NCBI GenBank assembly: GCA_021775835.1
Contig: JAJFHC010000110.1
Coordinates: 1-41,024, forward strand
Length of the DNA stretch: 41,024 nt
Direction of reading: 5' to 3'
Source of the DNA: Hyphomicrobiales bacterium
Lineage (GTDB): Bacteria > Pseudomonadota > Alphaproteobacteria > Rhizobiales > JAJFHC01
A program made the position numbers and the translations under genes. Shown in pieces: positions 16,723 through 25,059 of the stretch. The notes beneath the pieces were generated by a model. The model ran no database searches. It was not told where the DNA came from and worked only from the letters and a program-made list of their open reading frames with translations. Each line of letters starts with the position of its first letter. Within the stretch, counting starts at the first letter, position 1.

Positions 16723-19002
16723 ATGAGCGTCCAGAAACTGACACTGCGACAACGGATCGTGACGCGTCCGATGCTTGACCGTGTGCGCAAAATTCTGCCG
16801 CGCATGTCCGATACCGAACGCGAGGCTCTCGAAGCCGGAACGATCTGGTGGGATGCGGAACTCTTCTCCGGCAAGCCCGACTGGAAGAAGTTGATAGATC
16901 TGCCCCCCAATCGGCTGACATCAAAGGAAACCAAATTCCTGGACGGACCAACCGAAGAGCTCTGTTCGATGCTCGACGACTGGAAGATCCACTTTGAAAC
17001 CCGTGTCCTGCCAGAAGAAATCTGGCAATTCATGAAGACCAATGGTTTCCTGGGCATGATCATTCCCGAGGAGTATGGCGGCCTTGGATTCTCGGCCTCG
17101 GCCCATTCACAGGTCGTCATGAAGATCGCCAGCCGCAGTATTGCCGCGGCGGTCACGGTCATGGTGCCGAACTCACTGGGTCCGGGCGAACTGCTGATGG
17201 AATATGGCACCGACGATCAGAAGTCCCACTACCTGCCCCGTCTTGCCCGGGGCGATGACATCCCGTGTTTTGCCTTGACCAGTCTGGAGGCCGGCTCTGA
17301 CGCCGCTGCCATGACGGACACAGGCGTCGTTTGCTACCAGGAGCATAACGGAGAAAAAACTCTTGGCATGCGGATCACCTGGTCCAAGCGATACATCACT
17401 CTTGGACCGGTCGCCACGCTGCTCGGGCTGGCCTTCAAACTGCGGGATCCGGACCACCTTCTCGGCGATACGGTCGATATCGGAATCACCGTCGCTCTCG
17501 TACCGACGGATCTTCCCGGCATTGAAATCGGGCGCCGCCATCTGCCCGCAATGCAGGGCTTCCAGAATGGACCCAACTCAGGAACAGATGTGTTCATCCC
17601 TATGGACCAAGTGATCGGCGGCCAGGACCGCATCGGCCAGGGCTGGAAGATGCTCGTCAGCGCGCTGGCCGCAGGTCGCGGTGTTTCGCTTCCGTCGCTT
17701 AGTGTTAGCGGCGCAAAAACGGCGGCGCGCACCACCGGCGCCTACGCCCGTATCCGAAAACAGTTCGGCATTCCCGTTGGCCAGTTCGAAGGCGTCCAGG
17801 AGGCTCTGGGCCACATTGCAGCGCAGGCCTACGCCATGGAGGCGGCAAGACGCACCACAACCCTGGCACTCGACCTCGGTGAAAAACCGGCTGTATTGAC
17901 TGCAATCATTAAGGCCCAGGCCACGGAGCGCCTGCGCAGTGTTATCAACGATGCCATGGACATCCACGGCGGCAAGGCAATCTGCGACGGCCCGCGCAAC
18001 TATCTTGGCAACATTTATCGTGCAATTCCTGTCGCCATCACCGTTGAAGGCGCCAACATTCTCACTCGCAGTCTCATGATTTTTGGCCAGGGTGCAATCC
18101 GGTGCCATCCTCATATTCTCAAGGAAATGGAAGCAGCTCATGATCCCGATCAGGACGCCGGGGTAAAAGCGTTCGATACCGAGGTCATCCGCCACATTGG
18201 TTTCCAGGCAGGAACAGTTGTCAGAACCTTTTTTCACGCCTTGACCGGCGCACGATGGGCCGGTTCTCCTGTCAAAGGTCCGACGGCCGTTTACTTCCGT
18301 GACACCACCAGAGCCGCCGCCGCTTTCGCCCTCATGAGCGAATGCGCCCTGGTAACCCTGGGCGGCAGTCTCAAGAAGAGGGAAATGCTGTCCGGGCGCC
18401 TGGCCGATATCCTGGGCGAACTCTATTTTCTCAGTTGCGTGCTGAAACGATATGAGGATGACGGAACCCCGGAAGACGACCTGCCCCTGGTGCATTGGTG
18501 CTGTCAGTCCAGCCTCTATATCATTCAAGAGCGCATGGATCAGGTTTTGGACAATTTTCCGTCAAGACCATTGGCATGGGCCATGCGGGCAACCATATTC
18601 CCGTTTGGATTTCACAGAGAATTGCCCTCAGACGATCTTACTCGCCAATGTGCACAAATACTGCTAACCCCCTCGAGAGCGCGTGACAGACTCACAAATG
18701 GGATTTACAAAGGCCGGGAAAATGACCCGATAGCCATGCTCGACAAGGCGCTGGAAGACGTTCCCGGCGTTGAATCAAGCTGGCGCAAAATTCGTGACGC
18801 TGGGCATGAGTCATCCGATGATGCCCTAACTGCGAAAGTCATATCCCCTGACGAAGCTACCGCTCTGGCGCGATATGATGAACTGCTGCGGGAAATTCTC
18901 ATGGTCGACGATTTTGCCCCAGACGAGATCGCCAACCGAAACGCTTACCCAGCGCAAAAAACGGCAGCGCCCCTCGCAAGGGAGGCAGCCGGCGCTCAAT
19001 AA
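16723..19002 (+). CDS. fadE: Acyl-CoA dehydrogenase, FadE type with DUF1974
   Basis: A 759-residue FAD-dependent acyl-CoA dehydrogenase that makes the trans-2-enoyl-CoA at the first step of beta-oxidation. The N-domain has 'GFLGMIIPEEYGGLGFSASA', the middle domain 'CFALTSLEAGSDAAAM', and the C-domain 'QFGIPVGQFEGVQEALGHIA'. The FadE signature 'VEGANILTRSLMIFGQGAIR' is followed by the DUF1974 region to the end. Unlike E. coli FadE it has no hydrophobic N-terminal segments, which is usual in alphaproteobacteria. A GAGGAAG site precedes the ATG. Thiolase and FadJ genes follow in the same operon. Confidence 0.95.
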   Translation: MSVQKLTLRQRIVTRPMLDRVRKILPRMSDTEREALEAGTIWWDAELFSGKPDWKKLIDLPPNRLTSKETKFLDGPTEELCSMLDDWKIHFETRVLPEEIWQFMKTNGFLGMIIPEEYGGLGFSASAHSQVVMKIASRSIAAAVTVMVPNSLGPGELLMEYGTDDQKSHYLPRLARGDDIPCFALTSLEAGSDAAAMTDTGVVCYQEHNGEKTLGMRITWSKRYITLGPVATLLGLAFKLRDPDHLLGDTVDIGITVALVPTDLPGIEIGRRHLPAMQGFQNGPNSGTDVFIPMDQVIGGQDRIGQGWKMLVSALAAGRGVSLPSLSVSGAKTAARTTGAYARIRKQFGIPVGQFEGVQEALGHIAAQAYAMEAARRTTTLALDLGEKPAVLTAIIKAQATERLRSVINDAMDIHGGKAICDGPRNYLGNIYRAIPVAITVEGANILTRSLMIFGQGAIRCHPHILKEMEAAHDPDQDAGVKAFDTEVIRHIGFQAGTVVRTFFHALTGARWAGSPVKGPTAVYFRDTTRAAAAFALMSECALVTLGGSLKKREMLSGRLADILGELYFLSCVLKRYEDDGTPEDDLPLVHWCCQSSLYIIQERMDQVLDNFPSRPLAWAMRATIFPFGFHRELPSDDLTRQCAQILLTPSRARDRLTNGIYKGRENDPIAMLDKALEDVPGVESSWRKIRDAGHESSDDALTAKVISPDEATALARYDELLREILMVDDFAPDEIANRNAYPAQKTAAPLAREAAGAQ

Positions 19003-19019
19003 GAAACGAGGACTCAGTT

Positions 19020-20339
19020 ATCGCCCGTCAAGAGAACGATAAGACACGAAACCGGCGCGGCGAACGCGACGTTTTTGTTGTCGATGGGTCGAGGACACCG
19101 TTCCTCAAGGCGCAAGGTCGGCCGGGTCCTTTCACACCTGTCGATCTGGCGGTGCAGGCGGGCCGACCACTTCTGTCGCGCCAGGCATTTGCTCCCGACG
19201 CGTTTGACGAAGTCATTCTCGGCTGCGTGAATCCGCACCCCGATGAAGTAAACCCGGGCCGGGTTGCCGCGTTGCGCCTGGGATGCGGGCCAGAGACACC
19301 CGGTTGGACCGTCCAACGAAACTGCGCCTCCGGCATGCAGTCCATCGATACCGCCTTTCACAACATTTCATCGGGCCGTGCCGACCTCATCCTGGCCGGA
19401 GGCACCGAAGCTCTGAGTCATGCACCGCTGCTTTACACGGATGAAGCCGTCAACTGGTTTGCCGATCTGTTCGCAGCAAAGACAACGTCAGCGAAACTGA
19501 AGGTTTTTCAACGTCTGAAACCCTCTCTGTTCAAGCCCAGCATTGGGCTTCTGCGTGGGCTGACCGATCCGGTGGTCAAACTCAACATGGGTCAGACCGC
19601 CGAGCTTCTTGCCCACATTTTCAATATTTCGCGCGAACAGGCCGATGCCTATGCCGTCGAAAGCCATCACCGGTTGTCGCGGGCGCACGACTCCGGCTGG
19701 CTCGAAGAACGAGAACCGATGATTGGACCGGATGGCACCGTATACGATCACGACACCGGTCTGCGGCCCGAGAACACGATTCAGGCGGTAGGTAAACTCA
19801 AACCGGCATTCGAAAGACCGGATGGCAAGGTAACTGCCGGCAACAGTTCGCAGATCTCGGACGGCGCAAGCTGGGTCATCCTGGCATCACCCGCGGCCGT
19901 CGAACGTCACGGGCTCGAACCCCTGGCGCGGATTGTCGACAGCGAATGGGCAGCGCTCGACCCTTCTGTAATGGGATTGGGACCTGTTCTCGCCTCTACG
20001 CCATTGGTGACGCGTAATGGTCTCGTGCTGGATGATATTGGAGCCTGGGAAATCAACGAAGCCTTTGCCGCACAGGTGCTGGCCTGCATCGAAGCCTGGA
20101 GCCAACCGGAGTTCTGCCGTGACATTCTGGATCTGCAACTCCCGTTTGGCCGGATCGATCCGGAACGTCTGAACGTCGATGGTGGCGCTATAAGTCTCGG
20201 TCACCCTGTGGGGACAAGTGGGAACCGGATTGTCATCCATCTCGTGCACGTCATGAAAAGGTTCAAAGCGAAATTTGGCGTCGCCACCGAGTGCATTGGC
20301 GGCGGACAGGGTGGCGCCATGCTGCTGGAAAGTGTCTAG
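19020..20339 (+). CDS. fadI: Acetyl-CoA acyltransferase (FadI-like thiolase) with no canonical start codon
   Basis: A thiolase for the last step of beta-oxidation. The nucleophile Cys is in 'VQRNCASGMQSIDTA', and the catalytic His and Cys are in 'EINEAFAAQVL', 'GAISLGHPVGTSG' and 'ECIGGGQGGAM'. The first canonical start in frame is a GTG at 19152, but family similarity clearly begins earlier: codons from 19068 read DVFVVDGSRTPFLKAQGRPG, the standard thiolase N-terminus. The frame upstream is open to inside fadE yet holds no ATG, GTG or TTG. The best-placed site is ATC at 19020, seven bases after an ACGAGGA Shine-Dalgarno, giving 439 residues. Either a rare AUC start or a lost ATG must be supposed. 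Confidence 0.85.
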   Translation: MARQENDKTRNRRGERDVFVVDGSRTPFLKAQGRPGPFTPVDLAVQAGRPLLSRQAFAPDAFDEVILGCVNPHPDEVNPGRVAALRLGCGPETPGWTVQRNCASGMQSIDTAFHNISSGRADLILAGGTEALSHAPLLYTDEAVNWFADLFAAKTTSAKLKVFQRLKPSLFKPSIGLLRGLTDPVVKLNMGQTAELLAHIFNISREQADAYAVESHHRLSRAHDSGWLEEREPMIGPDGTVYDHDTGLRPENTIQAVGKLKPAFERPDGKVTAGNSSQISDGASWVILASPAAVERHGLEPLARIVDSEWAALDPSVMGLGPVLASTPLVTRNGLVLDDIGAWEINEAFAAQVLACIEAWSQPEFCRDILDLQLPFGRIDPERLNVDGGAISLGHPVGTSGNRIVIHLVHVMKRFKAKFGVATECIGGGQGGAMLLESV

Positions 20340-20342
20340 CGA

Positions 20343-22472
20343 ATGAACGAAAAGCCAACAAGTCGGTCCGTCGCGCTGGGCGAGTTGACCAAAGAGCCTC
20401 TTGAACTGGGCGAGACGGTAAACGCAAGTTATCCGGAAGAAACCCACTTTCAGCACTGGCGCTGGCATTTCGATGACAGCGAAATTGGCTGGTTGCTTTT
20501 TGACAAACAGGACACCAACACCAACACACTATCCGAAGAGGTCATGGTCGAGCTACGCGACGTGCTGGCTGAAATAGAAGAATACGCGCCAAAAGCCCTG
20601 ATTGTGAGATCGACAAAAACCAATGGATTCATTGCCGGCGCCGACATTGGCGATTTTGAAGGTGTGGAAAGCTCGAGCGCGATTGTCGAGAACATTGAAG
20701 CTGGATTGAGCGTGTTCGACAGCCTGGAAGGATTTCCTGTCCCGACCGTCGCCATGATTCACGGCTTTTGTCTGGGCGGTGGGCTGGAACTGGCGCTTGC
20801 GTGCAAGTACCGGATAGCCCGCGACGATGCGACATTCGGATACCCGGAAGTCCTGCTTGGGTTGCATCCCGGCCTTGGTGGAACCTGGCGAACCTTGCGT
20901 CACATGCCCCCGGTCGAGGCCATGACGATGATGCTGACAGGCCGCTCGATGTCTGCAAAGAAGGCTCTGCGAGCAGGCCTCTTAGATGCCGTTGTTCCCG
21001 AACGCCACATGCGTGCAGCGGCCCTCAGGATGATATCCGGCAAGGACAAGAACAGATCACTAGGACGGCTTGCGAAGCTCCAAACCATGGGTCCGGTCCG
21101 GTCCATTCTGGCTGGTCAGATGAAAAAACAGACCGCACAGAAGGTCCGCCCCGAGCACTATCCGGCACCCTTTGCGCTGATCGACATGTGGAAAAACCAC
21201 GGCAACGATCATGCGGCGATGCGACTGGAGGAATCTAAATCCTTTGGCACTCTTCTCACCGGAGATACCGCTCAGAATCTGGTTCGCGTTTTTCATCTCC
21301 GCGAAAAGCTTAGGGAACGGGCCAAGGATACCCAGCACAATGTTCGCCACGTCCACGTCATTGGCGCCGGTACAATGGGCGGAGACATCGCTGCATGGTG
21401 TGCCGCCAACGGTTTTTTGACGACACTCGAGGATCGCAGCAGCAAGCTGATTGGCCCGGCCATCGGACGCGCAACGAAACTGTTCAAAAGAAAACTCAAG
21501 GTCGAGGCCGAGATCCGCGCGGCGCATGACCGGCTTATGCCGGACACGGACGGTTCCGGCCTGTTCAAGGCGGATCTGATAATCGAGGCCGTGCCAGAGG
21601 ACCTCGAAATCAAGCGATCCGTCTACGAACATGTCGAGTCCAGAATCAAGGACGGCGCCATACTCGCGACAAACACGTCGAGCATTCAACTGGAACGCCT
21701 AAGTGCCTTGCTTAAAGTCCCGGAGCGCTTTGTTGGACTGCACTTTTTCAATCCGGTTGCCAGGATGCCTCTCGTAGAGGTAGTGACCCACGGGGTATTG
21801 AGCACGGAAAACCGTGATCGGGCGATGGCCTTCGCACTGGCGATCGACAAGTTGCCGTTGCCGGTCAGAAGCGCCCCTGGATTTTTGGTAAATCGGGCCT
21901 TGACCCCTTACCTGCTTGAAGCAATGGCGTGTTTTGACGAAGGCATCGCCCCTGAAGTTATCGACGGCGCGGCCGAAGCTTTTGGCATGCCCATGGGGCC
22001 GATTGAACTTGCCGATCAGGTTGGCCTGGACGTTTGCCTGCATGTGGCTCGTGTCCTTGCAATGGAAAGCGATCTTGCGTTTCCGGACGTACCTGCATGG
22101 TTCACCGAAAAGGTAAGCCAGGGAGACATCGGCAAAAAGGTCGGTCGCGGGTTGTATGAATACAAGGACGGCAAGCCTCAGAAAAAGAAGATCAAATCGT
22201 CAGATATTCCCGCCGATCTCGCTGACCGCCTAATTCTGCCGCTTCTCAACAGCACGATCGCCTGCCTGCGTGAAAACGTCGTTGAAGATCCTGACACCGC
22301 AGATGCGGGTATAATCTTTGGGACCGGGTTTGCCCCCTTTCACGGCGGGCCGCTGCAATATTGCCGAACTCGTGGGGTAGATAACGTTGTTCAGTCACTC
22401 AGACGGCTGAGGGGAAACCACGGGCCTCGGTTTACGCCAGACAAGGGATGGCCTCTAATGTCGACATTTTGA
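20343..22472 (+). CDS. fadJ: Fatty acid oxidation complex alpha subunit, FadJ-like
   Basis: A 709-residue fusion of enoyl-CoA hydratase and 3-hydroxyacyl-CoA dehydrogenase. The crotonase half has the oxyanion and acid residues in 'HGFCLGGGLELALA' (Glu149) and 'FGYPEVLLGLHPGLGG' (Glu169). The dehydrogenase half starts with the NAD site GAGTMGG at 341-347 and has the catalytic His467 in 'GLHFFNPVARMPLVEVVTH'. Two 3HCDH C-domains follow. It starts 3 bases after the thiolase stop, so FadI and FadJ are made together and probably form the trifunctional complex. Both active sites are intact. Confidence 0.95.
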   Translation: MNEKPTSRSVALGELTKEPLELGETVNASYPEETHFQHWRWHFDDSEIGWLLFDKQDTNTNTLSEEVMVELRDVLAEIEEYAPKALIVRSTKTNGFIAGADIGDFEGVESSSAIVENIEAGLSVFDSLEGFPVPTVAMIHGFCLGGGLELALACKYRIARDDATFGYPEVLLGLHPGLGGTWRTLRHMPPVEAMTMMLTGRSMSAKKALRAGLLDAVVPERHMRAAALRMISGKDKNRSLGRLAKLQTMGPVRSILAGQMKKQTAQKVRPEHYPAPFALIDMWKNHGNDHAAMRLEESKSFGTLLTGDTAQNLVRVFHLREKLRERAKDTQHNVRHVHVIGAGTMGGDIAAWCAANGFLTTLEDRSSKLIGPAIGRATKLFKRKLKVEAEIRAAHDRLMPDTDGSGLFKADLIIEAVPEDLEIKRSVYEHVESRIKDGAILATNTSSIQLERLSALLKVPERFVGLHFFNPVARMPLVEVVTHGVLSTENRDRAMAFALAIDKLPLPVRSAPGFLVNRALTPYLLEAMACFDEGIAPEVIDGAAEAFGMPMGPIELADQVGLDVCLHVARVLAMESDLAFPDVPAWFTEKVSQGDIGKKVGRGLYEYKDGKPQKKKIKSSDIPADLADRLILPLLNSTIACLRENVVEDPDTADAGIIFGTGFAPFHGGPLQYCRTRGVDNVVQSLRRLRGNHGPRFTPDKGWPLMSTF

Positions 22473-22634
22473 CAAGGTCGACACATATGGGAAAACAGTC
22501 GAACCAAATGAGACCAAAGTCAGGCAGATCGGTTCATGGCCGGTTCATACTGATTGCCCTTTTCTAATCACCTCATAATCAGGGTATGCGAGCGGACCCG
22601 TACAAACGAAGCTTAAGCGGAATGGTAGTGTGAT

Positions 22635-24983
22635 ATGACTGTTCAAACGAGTATCAGAAATCGTGGCATCATTGTTGTTGGCAGCACAATATTCTGGCTC
22701 CTGACAGTGGCCGGTTCCGGTGCCGTCCCTCAATCCGCTCTGCAATTCCTCGAGTCTGACAACAAAACGCCCCCAGTGGCCAACGGCGTTGTCCAGCTCG
22801 CGCAGTTCCTGCCTCCGCCATGGGAATACGAAGACGACGACGAAGATTTCATCGATGATCCGTACGAGGATGAGGATTTCGAGTACCAGGAGCCTCGCCC
22901 ACGCCGACGCCGTGCCCCGACACGGTTCCGCACAAATGCATCCCAGGCAGCGGCATTCGATCTTCAGGTAACCGCGCGTCTGCTGAATGAAGGCTGTGAC
23001 GCCGGAGAATCCTGCACGTTTTCCACAAAAGTCTACAACAACGGTCCCCGCGCCTTCCGCGGGCAACTTTGGATTCGTGGCCAGATTACACCTGCCGTGC
23101 GAACCCGTATCAGCCGGATCGGGCCCAAGGGCTGGTCCTGCAACCAGATCGGCACGACGAGCTACTGTTCAAGGCGTGTCAAATCACTACGCCCGGGACA
23201 ATCCATCGTACTTGAACAGGTTCACGTTCTGCCGGCAAACCGGACACCCTCCTCCCTGACGTCCTGCTTTGCAATTCAGTGGCGCAACGCTACCGGAGGC
23301 CAGGCGTCGGTTAAACAGATTCAGCGCGCCTTAGCGGCACAAGGGTTCAATCCCGGTCCGATTGATGGCGACTTCGGTCGACGCACACGCGGCGCAATTT
23401 CAAGTTTTCAGCGACAAAACGGCGTACGGGTAACCGGCACGCCAACGCCTGGATTTGTGTCTGTCCTGTTTCAGAGGGAAATGAACTATTCCCGTGACCG
23501 CAATACCCGCAATGATCGTGCGTGTGCCCGCGCCGCCATCTCGAACCAGGGTCTGCCGGACGTCCCAGACGACAATGGACAGGTCGATACACAGGACGAT
23601 TTCACCACGGAAGACGATGGGCAGAATACAGGCGTTCACACCAAGCCGACGTCACGTTTTCACCGCAAATTCACTTCTGTCCAGCATGACAAATCGACCA
23701 GCCGCCGATTTGGCGAGCCGGCCCCGCCCAGAGCTCATAGAAAATCCAGGTCGAACACACACCGGAAGTCCGTGTCGAATTTCCATCTCAAGGCAGGTTC
23801 GGAGCTGCATGAAAAACGCACATCGGCTGAAATCCCGGCTGAACCTGACCCCGACTTTACACCAAGCCATCTGAAGCGGACTTCTGAGTTTCACAAGAAA
23901 CACAAGTCCAACCGCCATGACAAAGCGACCTCCAACCTGGCTGACAGACATGCCAAATGGCAATCGCAGTTTCATAAGAAATACCAGTCAAGCCGGCACG
24001 ACAAGGACACGTCCGATCCGACTCAGGTTCATGAAAAATGGAAGTCTGCCTTTCACCGCAAATACGAATCTTCGCGACATGACAAGACGACATCCGAACC
24101 GATCAGCCTGCACGAAAAGGCTGTTTCGACCTTTCACAAGAAGCGGATATCCAGCAAGCATGAAAAGACAACATCAAATGTTCTCAAAATTCACGAGAAG
24201 TGGCGTTCGAGTTTTCATGCCAAGTACGAATCGTCGCGCCATTTGAAGGCAACGTCGAAGCCACGGCCTGTCCACAAGAAAGACATTTCGAACTTCCACC
24301 AGAAGAACAATTCTGCCGAGCATGTAAAAGCCACATCCAAGGTTCTCAATATCCATGAAAAGTGGCAGTCGGAGTTTCATGCGAAATATGAATCTTCACG
24401 CCATGTGAAGACGACCTCACAGCCAAGACCGGTGCACGACAAGGTTATCTCGGCATTCCACAAGAAGCGCACATCGTCTGAACATGTGAAATCGACCTCG
24501 AAGACACTCAAGGTTCACGCGAAGTGGCAGTCAACGTTTCACGCAAAATACGAGTCCTCGCGTCACATCAAGACAACATCGAAGCCGCGGCCGGTACACC
24601 GGAAGAACCTGTCGACATTTCATGAGAAGAACAACTCTTCCAAACACGACAAGTCGACGACAAAGGTCCGCGTGACGCACCGGAAGAGCGTTTCCAAGTT
24701 TCATGAGAAGAATGCGTCCGATCAGCACAACAAGGCAAATTCGAAAAGCCGACCGGCTCATGCAAAATGGAAATCGACCTTCCACAAGAAGTTCACCACC
24801 GACATGCATGTCAAGGCTACATCCCTGCCCCGGAAAGTGCACGACAAGGACGTGTCCACTTTCCACCAGAAGTACAAATCACTGCAGCACGACAAGGAAA
24901 CGTCCAGGCTTCAGAAATATCATAACAAGGCCGTGTCGGGGGCTGTTCACAGCAAGGCTCGATCCGCTGTTACCGATCCATGA
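22635..24983 (+). CDS. Predicted secreted protein with 48 H-x-K-x-x-S octads (octad protein 1)
   Basis: 782 residues. An N-terminal hydrophobic segment 'IIVVGSTIFWLLTVAGSGA' (11-30) looks like a signal peptide or anchor. A very acidic stretch (about 64-86, rich in D, E and Y) ends in a PRPRRRR run. Residues 107-216 form a Cys-containing beta domain with a NNGP motif, resembling DUF11/CARDB-like surface domains. Residues 226-280 match PG_binding_1 ('QIQRALAAQGFNPGPIDGDF'). A second acidic linker (308-330) leads to residues 335-782, made almost entirely of octads H-x-K-x-x-[ST]-x-x. Thirteen units from residue 412 have an exact 27-residue period. The array is strongly basic. I know no named family for it. 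The peptidoglycan-binding domain suggests a cell-wall location. It lies 162 bases after fadJ and has a weak Shine-Dalgarno. Confidence 0.88.
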   Translation: MTVQTSIRNRGIIVVGSTIFWLLTVAGSGAVPQSALQFLESDNKTPPVANGVVQLAQFLPPPWEYEDDDEDFIDDPYEDEDFEYQEPRPRRRRAPTRFRTNASQAAAFDLQVTARLLNEGCDAGESCTFSTKVYNNGPRAFRGQLWIRGQITPAVRTRISRIGPKGWSCNQIGTTSYCSRRVKSLRPGQSIVLEQVHVLPANRTPSSLTSCFAIQWRNATGGQASVKQIQRALAAQGFNPGPIDGDFGRRTRGAISSFQRQNGVRVTGTPTPGFVSVLFQREMNYSRDRNTRNDRACARAAISNQGLPDVPDDNGQVDTQDDFTTEDDGQNTGVHTKPTSRFHRKFTSVQHDKSTSRRFGEPAPPRAHRKSRSNTHRKSVSNFHLKAGSELHEKRTSAEIPAEPDPDFTPSHLKRTSEFHKKHKSNRHDKATSNLADRHAKWQSQFHKKYQSSRHDKDTSDPTQVHEKWKSAFHRKYESSRHDKTTSEPISLHEKAVSTFHKKRISSKHEKTTSNVLKIHEKWRSSFHAKYESSRHLKATSKPRPVHKKDISNFHQKNNSAEHVKATSKVLNIHEKWQSEFHAKYESSRHVKTTSQPRPVHDKVISAFHKKRTSSEHVKSTSKTLKVHAKWQSTFHAKYESSRHIKTTSKPRPVHRKNLSTFHEKNNSSKHDKSTTKVRVTHRKSVSKFHEKNASDQHNKANSKSRPAHAKWKSTFHKKFTTDMHVKATSLPRKVHDKDVSTFHQKYKSLQHDKETSRLQKYHNKAVSGAVHSKARSAVTDP
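23637..24980 (+). repeat. Coding repeat array 1: 48 H-x-K-x-x-[ST] octads, 81-bp main period
   Basis: From codon 335 to the last codon, every segment starts with His, has Lys at +2 and Ser (46 times) or Thr (twice) at +5. From 23868 to 24920 the array is regular: thirteen 81-bp units, each 8+8+11 residues, such as HEKWKSAF / HRKYESSR / HDKTTSEPISL. Before that come two irregular units with longer Pro-rich spacers. From unit 5 to unit 12 of the whole series, units with Trp in the first octad alternate with units lacking it, giving a 162-bp super-repeat. The remaining positions and codons vary freely, so the anchors look selected rather than freshly copied. Confidence 0.9.
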
Positions 24984-25059
24984 TCTGAACCGAAAAACAT
25001 GAGACGACGATTGCGACGACCCATAACAAGCGTCACCAAGAAGCTCAGCTCGAGAGACA

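Noticed and set aside
17578..18528. Long minus-strand ORF of 316 codons inside fadE
   Set aside because: It lies opposite a clear FadE frame with all family motifs and has no recognisable domain; a GC-driven shadow.
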